Shown here: positions 26,182 to 36,092 of the stretch, piece by piece
Layout: each line of letters begins with the position of its first letter
Position numbering within the stretch: the stretch's first letter is position 1
Assembly (NCBI RefSeq): GCF_020819595.1
Contig: NZ_JAJHNP010000014.1
Span: 62,001-126,000, forward strand
Origin: Streptomyces barringtoniae
Lineage (GTDB): Bacteria > Actinomycetota > Actinomycetes > Streptomycetales > Streptomycetaceae
Direction of reading: 5' to 3'
Length of the DNA: 64,000 bases
Made by a program: the position numbers and the translations under genes
The notes under the pieces: model-generated
What the model was told of the DNA's origin: nothing
Seen by the model: the letters and a program-made list of their open reading frames with translations, nothing else
Database searches by the model: none

Positions 26182-27199
26182 GGCCGGGTCACCTCCACCG
26201 GGCTGGTGACGTACTTCAGCAGATCCTCGACGGGCTCTTCCGGAGCCTGTTCGGCCGCTTCCACGGCTGCGTCGATCTCGGCGGCCAGACGATCCTCCAA
26301 GGTGGTGCGGGCCTTGTCGGACAGCTCCTTCGCATCCCGCAGCCGCCGCGCGAGCCCCTCCACCGGGTCGCGTTCCTTCCAGTGCTCGATCTCGGCCTTG
26401 TCGCGGTAGCGGTCGGAGTCGTACATGGAGTGGGCGCGGAAGCGGTACGTGCGCATCTCCAGGAAGTGCGGCCCGGTTCCGGCCCGCACCCCTTCGGCGG
26501 CCCGCCGGGCGGCGTCCTCGACGGCGAAGACGTCCATGCCGTCTACGGCCCAGGAGACCATGCCGTACGCGGCCGCGCGCAGCGCGAGGTCCGTCTGGGC
26601 CTGGTGGCGGGCCAAAGCGGTGCCCATCGCGTACAGGTTGTTCTCGCAGACCAGCAGCAGGGGCAGTTGCCAGAGCGCGGCGAGGTTGGCGGTCTCGTGG
26701 AACTCGCCCTCGGCGAAGGCGCCGTCGCCGAAGAAGCAGCAGGTGACGCGGCCCTGGCCGGTCATGCGGTCGGCGAGGGCGAGACCGGCCGCGAGGGGGA
26801 GCCCACCGCCGACGATCGCGTTGCCGCCGTAGAAGCGGCGGCCGGCGTCGAACAGGTGCATCGAGCCACCACGGCCGCGGCTGCAGCCGGTGACCTTGCC
26901 GAACATTTCCGCCATGATCGCCTCAGCCGGAACGCCACGGGCGAGTGCGTGCCCGTGTTCGCGGTACGTCGACACGACCGCGTCGTCGTCCGTGAGTGCC
27001 TCGTTGACGCCGACGGCCACGGCTTCCTCGCCGATGTAGAGGTGCATGAAACCCCGGATGCGCGCCGCGCTGTACAGCTGCACACAACGTTCCTCGAACC
27101 GGCGGACGCGCAGCATGGACTCCAGCAGCGCCAGGCGATGTGCGTCCTGACGGTTCGGCCGGGCGGCGGGCCGTGGTGCGCGGGGGCTGCGTGTGGTGG

Positions 27200-27203
<4 letters not shown>
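26178..27203 (-). CDS. 2-oxoacid dehydrogenase E1 component, alpha subunit
   Basis: A 341-residue alpha subunit. The thiamine diphosphate motif runs from GDGAFAEGEFHETANLAA to VCENN. GSMHLFDAGRRFYGGNAIVG and YRFRAHSMYDSDRYR (the phosphorylation-loop-like region) are conserved. It overlaps the synthetase gene by 4 nt upstream and E1-beta by 4 nt downstream. Length and motifs resemble the acetoin/pyruvate dehydrogenase E1-alpha subgroup. Confidence 0.92.
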
Positions 27204-28876
<1,673 letters not shown>

Positions 28877-29032
28877 GGCCTCGTGCGCGATGTTCAGTCC
28901 CCGTCCACCAGGCAGTCCCTGCAGCCTGCGGCGTGCCGCCTGCCACGAAAAGCCCGCACACTCATTGTCCTAGTCGCGCAGATTGGGGGCGGTGCGCAGC
29001 GCGACGTCCTTCCGGATGGTCTCCCATGGCAT
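28877..29032 (-). pseudogene. 5' part of the acyl-CoA synthetase gene, ending in an amber codon
   Basis: ATG 29032 opens 20 codons (MPWETIRKDVALRTAPNLRD), then TAG at 28970-28972, then in-frame DNECAGFSWQAARR leading into the downstream ORF. In relatives I expect a Tyr after NLRD, so a single C/T-to-G change would explain the stop. The Shine-Dalgarno is excellent, so this is the true translation start. Confidence 0.75.
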
Positions 29033-29093
29033 GCCGGCCCCTCCTTCCCTCGGGCCCTTTTCGACCATCCGCCCGGCTCGCCCCGTCCGCACT

Positions 29094-29107
29094 GGGTCGA
29101 AGGGCCC
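29094..29107. promoter_or_regulatory. Candidate DevR/OsdR-type box, synthetase-dehydrogenase-ACP operon
   Basis: GGGTCGAAGGGCCC (reverse strand GGGCCCTTCGACCC), 9 of 10 defined positions and very close to the response-regulator box. It ends 62 bp before the synthetase ATG at 29032. Confidence 0.45.
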
Positions 29108-29126
29108 CCGTCGGCGGCCGGACGGC

Positions 29127-30333
29127 TCAGATCCGCGTCATCCTTTTACTCGGGGGAGAGGCCCCCGCAAGTTGCAGGTGGGTGGCGATGCGGCGGGAGA
29201 GACGTTCCCTTTCGGTGTGGGCACGGCTCATGGCGGCGGTGGCCTCGGGTCCGCCGAGCGTGGGCGCGAGGGCCGGGTACAGCTCGTGCTCTTCGGCGTA
29301 CTCGTGCGGGAGGAGCCGTTCGATGAGCAGCCGGTGGGCCTCCTCGACGGCTTCCAGGGCCCTGCGGGCCAGGGGAGTCGGAGAGTCGGTCGACGGTGTC
29401 GCGGACGGATTCGAGGACGTCCTGAAGCCCTTCGTGTTCGGCGGCGAAACGGTGGATGAGGGCCTCGGCAGGGGGAGCGAGGGGCAGCCACGCAGCCTGG
29501 CCGACTCGCGGGGCGCGCAGGGCGTTGAGGGTGACAGTGACGTCGATGCCCTCCTGGAGCAGCGCGCCGGCTGCGGACGGGAGCAGTCCGACAGCGGCCG
29601 CGGCCATGGCCGCCAGGGACATCAGCATGCCGCCGAGGGCGCTCTGGGCGGCGATGCGCCGCGCGCGTCGGGCGATGGCGACGGCGTCGGCGAGGCGGTC
29701 GACGCGATCGGTGGTCAGGATGATGTCGGCCGCTTCGGATGAGACCGTGGAGCCGCGTACGCCCGTGGCGATGCCGATATCTGCAGAAGCGAGGGCGGGC
29801 GCGTCGTTGACGCCGTCGCCCACCATCACCGTCACCGCGCGCTTGCCTTCCGCCCGTACGGCGGCGACCTTGTCGGCGGGGGAGAGCTCGGCGCGTACGT
29901 CGTCCAGACCGAGTGCGACGGCGTGCGGAGGGTGGTGCGTGTTCCAGCAAGGTACGCAGGTCGTGCGAGGCGCGTCGCTGGGCTGCGGCCTCCAGGGCGC
30001 GGCCGGTGGCCAGCATCAGTGCGATCAGGGCACCGGCAAGGTACTCGCGCACGGCCAGAGTGCCGCCGAGCGCGAGGCCGACGATGAGGTCCACACTGCG
30101 CGGCCCTGCCGCAGCGCGGCCAGCACCCATCCCACCGCGGGAACGAGGGCAAAGAGGGTGCCCACTTCCCAGCAGAGGCCGGCCAAGTCGCCGACGTCCA
30201 TGAGCCAGGAGATGCCACCAGCGATCAGGGCCGCTGCGGCCACGGCCAGCAGGACGGGTTCGAGCCGCTGCGACACACCCGCCGCGATCGAGCGACGCAG
30301 TCGTGCCGTGAGGGAGGACCGGTCATTCCTGGC
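29127..30333 (-). pseudogene. Decayed copy of the P1B-5 ATPase, with readable hemerythrin-like domain
   Basis: The 5' part matches the gene at 1-2036 (ARLRRSIAAGVSQRLEPVLL), loses one base near 30100, continues as VDLIVGLALGGTLAVREYL, then jumps at about 29925 to sequence equivalent to the P domain. About 1.07 kb is deleted, removing the actuator domain, the TPC helix and DKTGT. It resumes with MVGDGVNDAPAL and the last helices, shifts frame again near 29370, and ends with a hemerythrin-like domain (HRFAAEHEGL ... LLPHEYAEEHELYPAL ... HTERERL) to TGA at 29127. Even the promoter box is preserved at the homologous place. It cannot encode a pump. Confidence 0.88.
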
Positions 30334-30409
30334 ATACCCGGGTGCCGGGTGCGATGACTCTCGGGTCGGTCCTTCTTCATGACATCGCCGCACTGCGAGT
30401 ACGCGCCAG

Positions 30410-30423
30410 GGGACGTTCGTTCC
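30410..30423. promoter_or_regulatory. Candidate DevR/OsdR-type box upstream of the decayed ATPase copy
   Basis: GGGACGTTCGTTCC, 9 of 10 defined positions, flanked by CAG and TG exactly as at 2118. It lies 77 bp upstream of the pseudogene start and also 50 bp before the divergent membrane-protein ORF at 30473. Confidence 0.45.
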
Positions 30424-30472
30424 TGTTCCAGGGCCGACCGCCGACCGCATCCCGTCGCACTCGCCGCCCTCG

Positions 30473-30957
30473 GTGCGAGCGTGGCCGGAACGGACCGCCG
30501 CCGTCACGACCGGTGCGGTGCCGTTGGTCCTGTTCGCCGTCGAGGGCGTCACCATCCTCTTCCTGGGCCAACTCCGCACCCTTGTCGCCACGGGAGTCGC
30601 CGTCCTCGGCACCGGAGTGACGCTGGCTCTGCTCGGGCGCGGCACCGGTCCTCTTCCGGTGCTTCTGCTGCACATGGCCGGCTTCATCTGCTGGGCCGCC
30701 GTGATGGCCGTGCACGTCCTCGCCTACCTGTGGCGCCTGCCGCGCCTCATCGGCGCCGACCTGCGCCGCCGTCCCGCACGTCACGGGATCGCAGTCCCGC
30801 GACGCGCCGGCCGCTGGTGCCTGCCGGCGCCGTCGGTAGGCGCGGGCCTGATCGTCGCGCTCGCAGGGGTCTATCTGGTCTCCGGCTGGACCAGGCAGGG
30901 CCTGGGTCCGTCCGTCTCCGCGAGAGATCGTGGCCGCTCCGGATCGCCTGCCCGTAG
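30473..30957 (+). pseudogene. Probable remnant of a cytochrome b-like membrane protein
   Basis: From GTG 30473 the frame encodes about four helices: AVPLVLFAVEGVTILFLG, then TLVATGVAVLGTGVTLALLG, then LLLHMAGFICWAAVMAVHVLAYLWRLPRL with two helix histidines, and VGAGLIVALAGVYLVSGW. The layout resembles cytochrome b561/molybdopterin-oxidoreductase membrane subunits, but the central heme-helix segment appears missing. The frame has no stop and reads straight into the hydrogenase gene at 31127. I treat it as a degraded gene; a functional small membrane protein is possible. Confidence 0.5.
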
Positions 30958-30992
30958 TTGCTCTCTGTCACCACAACTGCCGGTTCCGGTCA

Positions 30993-31006
30993 ACGGGACC
31001 AATGGA
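30993..31006. promoter_or_regulatory. Candidate DevR/OsdR-type box, hydrogenase operon
   Basis: GGGACCAATGGACC, 9 of 10 defined positions; with the next base it also forms a near-palindrome GGGACCAATGGACCC. It lies 120 bp upstream of the first hydrogenase gene, further than the other boxes. Confidence 0.4.
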
Positions 31007-31126
31007 CCCGGCGTACGTGTCCACGTGGCTCTGTCGGTGCCGCGCCACAGCGGAAATGCTGCGATCGTGGGTCTGAAGGGACGGCGGGGCTCCACGTGCC
31101 GTCCGCTGTGCCGAAGGAGGCCGGTC

Positions 31127-32311
31127 ATGAGCACCGACGCCGATGCGCATGCCTCCCAGCTGCCCGCGTCCGACGGGCTCGTCATGGGCAAGGACGGTAT
31201 GGCCGCGCTCGTGGACGTGCTGATCCGACGCGGGTTCACCGTGGTCGGGCCCACCGCGCGGGACGGCGCCATCGTGCTGGCGGAGCTGCGGTCGGCCGAC
31301 GAGTTGCCGTACGGATGGGGTGTGGAGCTGGAAGCCGGGCGGTACCGGCTGCGGGAGCGGCCGGACGGCGCGGCCTTCGCGAACGCGGCGGGTCCCCAGT
31401 CGTGGAAGTCCTTCCTGCACCCGGCACGGGTGCGGGAATGGAGCGCCGACCAGGTGGATGGTGATCTGGTCATCACGGCCGACCAGGCCACGCCGCCTCG
31501 GTACGCGTTCCTGGGTGTGCGCCCCTGCGATCTGAGGGCCATCGCCATCCAGGACCGCGTACTGACCGGTGGGGCGCACCGCGATCCCGGCTACGAGGGG
31601 CGGCGTTCCGGGGCCCTGCTGATCGTGGTCGAGTGCACGGAGCCCGGCGCCACGTGCTTCTGCGTCTCGATGGGCACCGGACCCGCTGCCGGTCCCGGCT
31701 ACGACCTGGTGATGACGGAAGTCGTCGATGAGGACGGTCACCGCTTCTGGGTCCGCGGCGGCAGCCGGGAAGGCGCGGAGATCCTGGCCGAACTGCCCGG
31801 CCGCCCGGCCGACCCGGAAACCCGGGAGACGGCTCGCGCAGGCGTCACGGCCGCCGCGGAGCGCATGGGACGGACCATGCCGGAGGCGGACCTGCGGGAG
31901 CTGATGGCCGGAACCCTCGACGCCCCCCGCTGGGACGACGTCGCAGGGCGGTGCCTGACGTGCGGCAACTGCACCATGGCGTGCCCCACCTGCTTCTGCA
32001 CCACCACCGAGGACGTCACCGACCTCACCGGCGACCACGCGGAGCGGTGGCGGCTGTGGGACTCCTGCTTCGACCTGGACTTCTCCCAGCTGCACGGCGG
32101 TCCGGTCCGCGCCTCTTCCCGCAGCCGCTACCGGCAGTGGATGACCCACAAACTCGGCACCTGGTACGACCAGTTCGGGTCGTCCGGCTGCGTGGGCTGC
32201 GGACGCTGCATCGTGTGGTGCCCCGTCGGCATCGACATCACCGAGGAAGCGGCCGCACTGCACGACTGGACACAGTCCGGGAAGTCGGCATCGGCGCCGG
32301 AGCCACCATGA
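31127..32311 (+). CDS. hyhB: Hydrogenase iron-sulfur (beta, HyhB-like) subunit
   Basis: A 394-residue protein. Two C-terminal ferredoxin-type clusters are clear: CLTCGNCTMACPTCFC and CVGCGRCIVWCPVGID. The N-terminal two-thirds (GVRPCDLRAIAIQDRVL, VECTEPGATCFC) matches the beta subunit of sulfhydrogenase/group 3b [NiFe] hydrogenases. AAGGAGG lies seven bases before ATG 31127, which decides the start even though the frame is open further upstream. It carries electrons between the small subunit and the flavoprotein. Its stop overlaps the next gene (ATGA). Confidence 0.9.
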   Translation: MSTDADAHASQLPASDGLVMGKDGMAALVDVLIRRGFTVVGPTARDGAIVLAELRSADELPYGWGVELEAGRYRLRERPDGAAFANAAGPQSWKSFLHPARVREWSADQVDGDLVITADQATPPRYAFLGVRPCDLRAIAIQDRVLTGGAHRDPGYEGRRSGALLIVVECTEPGATCFCVSMGTGPAAGPGYDLVMTEVVDEDGHRFWVRGGSREGAEILAELPGRPADPETRETARAGVTAAAERMGRTMPEADLRELMAGTLDAPRWDDVAGRCLTCGNCTMACPTCFCTTTEDVTDLTGDHAERWRLWDSCFDLDFSQLHGGPVRASSRSRYRQWMTHKLGTWYDQFGSSGCVGCGRCIVWCPVGIDITEEAAALHDWTQSGKSASAPEPP

Positions 32312-33126
32312 GCACCGTGATGCCCCCGCTGCCGTACCGGGTCGCCGGCACCTGGGACGAGACCGGCGACACCCGGTCGATCGAGCTGGTGCCGGCCGGA
32401 CGGAAACTCCCGCCTTTCGCACCAGGACAGTTCGCGATGATCTACGCGTTCGGGGTCGGTGAGGTGCCCGTCTCTGCCAGCGCCGTGCAGGGCCGCCACG
32501 GAGGGCTCGTACACACCGTGCGTGCGGTGGGTGCGGTCTCCGCCGCCCTCTGCCGGCTGCGCCCCGGTGACAGCGTCGGGCTCAGCGGGCCGTACGGCAC
32601 CGGCTGGGACCTCGAAACGGCGGCCGGCCACGATGTCCTGATCGTCGCCGGAGGCATCGGTCTGGCACCGTTGCGGCCGGTCGTCCACGCCGTCCTGGAC
32701 CGGCAGGCGGCGTACGGTCCGCTCGCGGTACTGCTGGGCGCGCGCACTCCTGCCGACCTGATCTACCGCGAAGAGGCGGAGAGCTGGCGCGGTCGGGCCC
32801 GGGTGGAGGTGACCGTCGACCGGCCCGCCCCGGGCTGGCAGGGCGCGGTGGGCGTGGTCACCACGCTCCTGGACCACCTCGAACTGCGCCCGGAACGGAC
32901 CTGCGCGTTGGTGTGCGGGCCTGAGGTGATGATGCGTCACACGGCACGCGACCTCGTGACCCGGGGCCTGGCCCCGCACTGCATTCAGGTGTCCCTGGAA
33001 CGCAACATGCACTGCGCCACCGGCCACTGCGGCCACTGCCAGCTCGGTCCGCTCCTGCTGTGCCGCGACGGGCCGGTCGTCGGCTACGACCGCGTGGCGC
33101 CCCTGCTCCTTGTGAGGGAGTTGTGA
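32308..33126 (+). CDS. hyhG: Hydrogenase FAD/NAD(P)-binding (gamma, HyhG-like) subunit
   Basis: A 272-residue ferredoxin-NADP reductase-type protein. GLSGPYGTGWDLETAAGHD and VAGGIGLAPLRPVV bind FAD and pyridine nucleotide. C-terminal cysteines in MHCATGHCGHCQLGPLLLC form the [2Fe-2S] site typical of the gamma subunit and of dihydroorotate dehydrogenase electron-transfer subunits. It is the NAD(P)H module of a bidirectional group 3b hydrogenase. Overlaps hyhB by 4 nt; the small-subunit gene starts 2 nt after its stop. Confidence 0.9.
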   Translation: MSTVMPPLPYRVAGTWDETGDTRSIELVPAGRKLPPFAPGQFAMIYAFGVGEVPVSASAVQGRHGGLVHTVRAVGAVSAALCRLRPGDSVGLSGPYGTGWDLETAAGHDVLIVAGGIGLAPLRPVVHAVLDRQAAYGPLAVLLGARTPADLIYREEAESWRGRARVEVTVDRPAPGWQGAVGVVTTLLDHLELRPERTCALVCGPEVMMRHTARDLVTRGLAPHCIQVSLERNMHCATGHCGHCQLGPLLLCRDGPVVGYDRVAPLLLVREL

Positions 33127-33127
33127 C

Positions 33128-33976
33128 ATGGCCACCGAACCTGGGCAGGCCCGCGACCCGCGGCCGACGCTCGCCGTGTGGAAGTTCGCCTCCTGCGACG
33201 GCTGCCAGCTGACCCTGCTGGACTGCGAGGACGAACTCCTCGGCCTCACCGAGCGCGCACGGATCGACCACTTCCTGGAGATGACCCCGGCCGAGGGCGC
33301 CGACCGGGCACGTGCACGGCTGGAGGGCCGGGGGCCGTACGACCTCTCCCTGGTCGAAGGGTCGATCACCACCACCGAGGACGCCGAGCGGATCCAGCAC
33401 GTCCGCCGCATCTCCCGGTACCTGGTGACCATCGGGGCCTGCGCCACCGCGGGCGGCATCCAGGCACTGCGCAACTTCGCCGACGTCGACGACTTCCTCG
33501 CCGCCGTCTACGCCCGGCCGGAGTACATCGCCACCCTGGAGACCTCGACACCGATCTCGGCCCACGTGCCGGTCGACTTCGAGCTGCGCGGGTGCCCCAT
33601 CGACCGTCGCCAGCTCCTCGAGGTCATCACCGCCTACCTGGCCGGCCGCAGGCCCCAGATCTCCGACCACAGCGTCTGCTTCGAGTGCAAGAGGCGCGGC
33701 ACCACCTGCATCACCGTGGCCCACGGCACCCCCTGTCTGGGCCCGGTCACGCACGCGGGGTGCGGCGCCATCTGCCCCGCCTACGGACGCGGCTGCTACG
33801 GCTGTTTCGGACCGTCGAGCAAACCCAATCTGCGCTCCATGATCGCCCAGTTGCGCCACGACGGGATGAGCGAGCGGGACATCCAGCGTGTCTTCCACAC
33901 CTTCAACGCCGCGTCGCCGGAATATGCCCCCGTACCCGACCTCACGGCCGAGGAGCGACAGGGCCCTCCGGCCTGA
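33128..33976 (+). CDS. hyhS: [NiFe] hydrogenase small (delta, HyhS-like) subunit
   Basis: A 282-residue small subunit. Proximal cluster residues: SCDGCQLTLLDCE at the N terminus, IGACATAGG, and RGCPIDRRQLLEV. Further cysteines in VCFECKRRGTTC, HGTPCLGPVTHAGCGAICP and GRGCYGCFGP provide medial and distal clusters. There is no Tat signal, so the enzyme is cytosolic, as group 3 enzymes are. ATG 33128 follows GAGGGAG. Confidence 0.92.
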   Translation: MATEPGQARDPRPTLAVWKFASCDGCQLTLLDCEDELLGLTERARIDHFLEMTPAEGADRARARLEGRGPYDLSLVEGSITTTEDAERIQHVRRISRYLVTIGACATAGGIQALRNFADVDDFLAAVYARPEYIATLETSTPISAHVPVDFELRGCPIDRRQLLEVITAYLAGRRPQISDHSVCFECKRRGTTCITVAHGTPCLGPVTHAGCGAICPAYGRGCYGCFGPSSKPNLRSMIAQLRHDGMSERDIQRVFHTFNAASPEYAPVPDLTAEERQGPPA

Positions 33977-34001
33977 CGGACCCCCGCCCGGAAAGGCTCG
34001 C

Positions 34002-35348
34002 ATGAACCATCGCGGAACCCGCGTCCTGCGGCTGGACGCGCTGGCCAGGGTGGAAGGCGAGGCTGCCCTCCACCTGCGCGTCGAGGGTGACACGGTCGCC
34101 GAGACGCGGTTGCGCATCTACGAACCCCCACGCTTCTTCGAGGCCTTCCTGACCGGCCGGGGCCACACCGAACCCCCTGACATCACCGCCCGTATCTGCG
34201 GCATCTGCCCGGTCGCCTACCAGATGAGCGCCTGCCAGGCGATCGAGAACGCCGGCGGCGTCACGGTCGACGGCCCCCTCGCGGAACTGCGCCGCCTGCT
34301 GTACTGCGGCGAGTGGATCGAGAGCCACACCCTGCACATCTACCTGCTGCACGCCCCGGACTTCCTGGGGCGTGCCGACGTCGTGGAACTCGCCCGCGAC
34401 CAACGAGCCGCCGTCGAGCGCGGCCTGAGGCTCAAGCAGGCCGGCAACGCGATCGTCGAACAGCTCGGCGGCCGCCCCATCCACCCGGTCAACGTCCGGA
34501 TCGGCGGCTTCTACCGGACGCCGACGCCGGACGAGCTACGCCCTCTGGCGGAACGGCTGAGACAAGCCCGGGACGACGCGCTGGAGACCGTCCGCTGGGT
34601 GGCGGCGTTCGACTTCCCCGACGCGGTGTGCGACCACGACCTGTTCGCGCTGCGCGACCCCGGCCGGTACGCCGTCGACACCGGAACACCGGCGGTCATG
34701 GCCGCTGCCGACAACGGCCGGGAGCCGCACCCGATCCCCCTGTCCGACTTCGAACAGCACGTCCAGGAAGGGCAGGTGCCCCACTCCACCGCTCTGACGG
34801 CCACGCTCGACGGCCGCCGCTACCTCACCGGCCCGCTGGCTCGCTACGCGATCAACGGCCAGTGGCTGCATCCCGTGGCCGCCGAGGCGGCGAGGGCAGC
34901 CGGTCTCGGTGATCACGCGGCCGGCGCCATCTGCGACAACCCCTTCCGCAGCATCGTCGTACGGGCCATCGAAGTGGTGCAGGCCGTAGAGGAGGCTTTG
35001 CGGATCATCGACGGATACGAACGACCTCCCCGGCCGGCCGTCGAGGTCCCGCCACGCCGGGGCGTGGGCCTCGGGGCCACCGAGGCGCCCCGCGGCCTGC
35101 TGTACCACCGCTACGCGCTGACGGAGGACGGCACGCTCACCGAGGCCCGTATCGTCCCGCCCACGGCCCAGAACCAGACGGCCATCGAGGAGGACGTGCG
35201 CAGAGCCGTCCAGGCTCGCCTCGACGGGCCCGGGCCCGCCGCCGACGACGAGGAACTGACTCGTCTCTGCGAACGGGCCATCCGCAACCATGATCCCTGC
35301 ATCTCCTGTGCCGCCCACTTCCTCGACGTGACCGTGGAACGCGCGTGA
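34002..35348 (+). CDS. hyhL: [NiFe] hydrogenase large catalytic (alpha, HyhL-like) subunit
   Basis: A 448-residue large subunit. The active-site cysteines lie in the L1 motif RICGICPVAY (C66, C69) and the L2 motif DPCISCAAHF (C433, C436). Residues after H439 (FLDVTVERA) form the C-terminal extension removed by a maturation protease, encoded by the next gene. With HyhB, HyhG and HyhS the subunit set matches group 3b. In Mycobacterium smegmatis the equivalent Hyh enzyme is induced in hypoxia under DosR and disposes of reductant as H2. No hyp maturation genes are in the window. Confidence 0.93.
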   Translation: MNHRGTRVLRLDALARVEGEAALHLRVEGDTVAETRLRIYEPPRFFEAFLTGRGHTEPPDITARICGICPVAYQMSACQAIENAGGVTVDGPLAELRRLLYCGEWIESHTLHIYLLHAPDFLGRADVVELARDQRAAVERGLRLKQAGNAIVEQLGGRPIHPVNVRIGGFYRTPTPDELRPLAERLRQARDDALETVRWVAAFDFPDAVCDHDLFALRDPGRYAVDTGTPAVMAAADNGREPHPIPLSDFEQHVQEGQVPHSTALTATLDGRRYLTGPLARYAINGQWLHPVAAEAARAAGLGDHAAGAICDNPFRSIVVRAIEVVQAVEEALRIIDGYERPPRPAVEVPPRRGVGLGATEAPRGLLYHRYALTEDGTLTEARIVPPTAQNQTAIEEDVRRAVQARLDGPGPAADDEELTRLCERAIRNHDPCISCAAHFLDVTVERA

Positions 35349-35824
35349 GCGGGCGGGTCGTGGTGATCGGCGTGGGCAATCCCCTGCGTGGCGACGACGG
35401 AGTCGGCCCCGCGGCCGTCGAGGCTCTGCGAGGCCGTGTACCCGACGGCACCGCCCTGGCGGTCAGCGACGGCGAACCCGCGCGCATGCTGGACCTGTGG
35501 CGTGGCGCGGACACGGTGGTCATGGTGGAAGCTCTCAGGACACGGTCGGCCCGGCCGGGGGAACTGCACATCCTCTCGGCGGCCGACGCGGCCTCCCGGA
35601 CAGTGGCCACGGCGAGCACGCACGCGCTCGGGCTCGGAGAGTGCCTGGCCTTGGCAGCGGCCCTCGACCAGCTGCCGCCGAGACTCGTGGTGCACGCCAT
35701 GGAAGTGGCCGACGTGGAACTGGGCGAGGGGCTGAGTGAAGCGGTGCGGTCGGTGCTTCCCGAGTTGATCGACCGGGTCGCCGCTTCCGTTCGACAGGCG
35801 CACGGACAAGACCCGGAGCAGTAG
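35345..35824 (+). CDS. Hydrogenase maturation protease (HycI/HyaD family)
   Basis: A 159-residue endopeptidase that removes the C-terminal extension of the large subunit after nickel insertion. GVGNPLRGDDGVGPAAVEAL is the family signature with a metal-contacting Glu/Asp; VVMVEAL replaces the more common DA motif, and HAMEVADVELG is present in the last third. GTG 35345 overlaps the hyhL stop (GTGA), so protease and substrate are produced together. Confidence 0.88.
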   Translation: MSGRVVVIGVGNPLRGDDGVGPAAVEALRGRVPDGTALAVSDGEPARMLDLWRGADTVVMVEALRTRSARPGELHILSAADAASRTVATASTHALGLGECLALAAALDQLPPRLVVHAMEVADVELGEGLSEAVRSVLPELIDRVAASVRQAHGQDPEQ

Positions 35825-35832
35825 GGGGCCGA

Positions 35833-35989
35833 CTGTGGGAGCGCTATGAGGCCGGGCTTCCTTCGTTGGGCCTGGGGCGCCCTTCCGAGCAGGTGCTGGC
35901 CGCGCACATCGTGGCTTCGGCGGCCGATCGTGCCGAACGGCGCAACCCGGATGTGAAGGTCACCACCGGCACCGTGCCCGATGGGGCCC
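35833..35989 (+). pseudogene. Universal stress protein remnant
   Basis: About 52 codons reading LWERYEAGLPSLG then GRPSEQVLAAHIVASAAD and RNPDVKVTTGTVPDGA, aligned to residues about 43-95 of the USP at 15120-15995 (LWELYEGAQPSF, VMAEHIVASCVERARRRNPEV). Both ends are missing. It lies directly after the hydrogenase protease gene. Confidence 0.75.
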
Positions 35990-36092
35990 AACGGCACTCA
36001 CAAGGACCGTGAGGCCCTTGTCCGGCCGGTTGGCGAGGCGGGACGGTCAAAGGGCGCAAAGAACCGACGGCTCCAGGGCGGAGGCCCGTGCC

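Noticed and set aside
28970..28972. TAG as a programmed pyrrolysine codon
   Set aside because: No pyl genes or downstream element are visible, and the enzyme family has Tyr-like residues there; mutation or read error is simpler.
29051..29107. Hairpin of GGGCCCTTTTCGACC with GGGTCGAAGGGCCC as a terminator
   Set aside because: Imperfect arms about 30 nt apart with no T-tract, and located at a promoter; the right arm is better explained as a regulator box.
30473..32311. A single fused membrane-hydrogenase protein
   Set aside because: A near-perfect ribosome site precedes ATG 31127, where hydrogenase homology begins, and the linking segment has no recognisable sequence.
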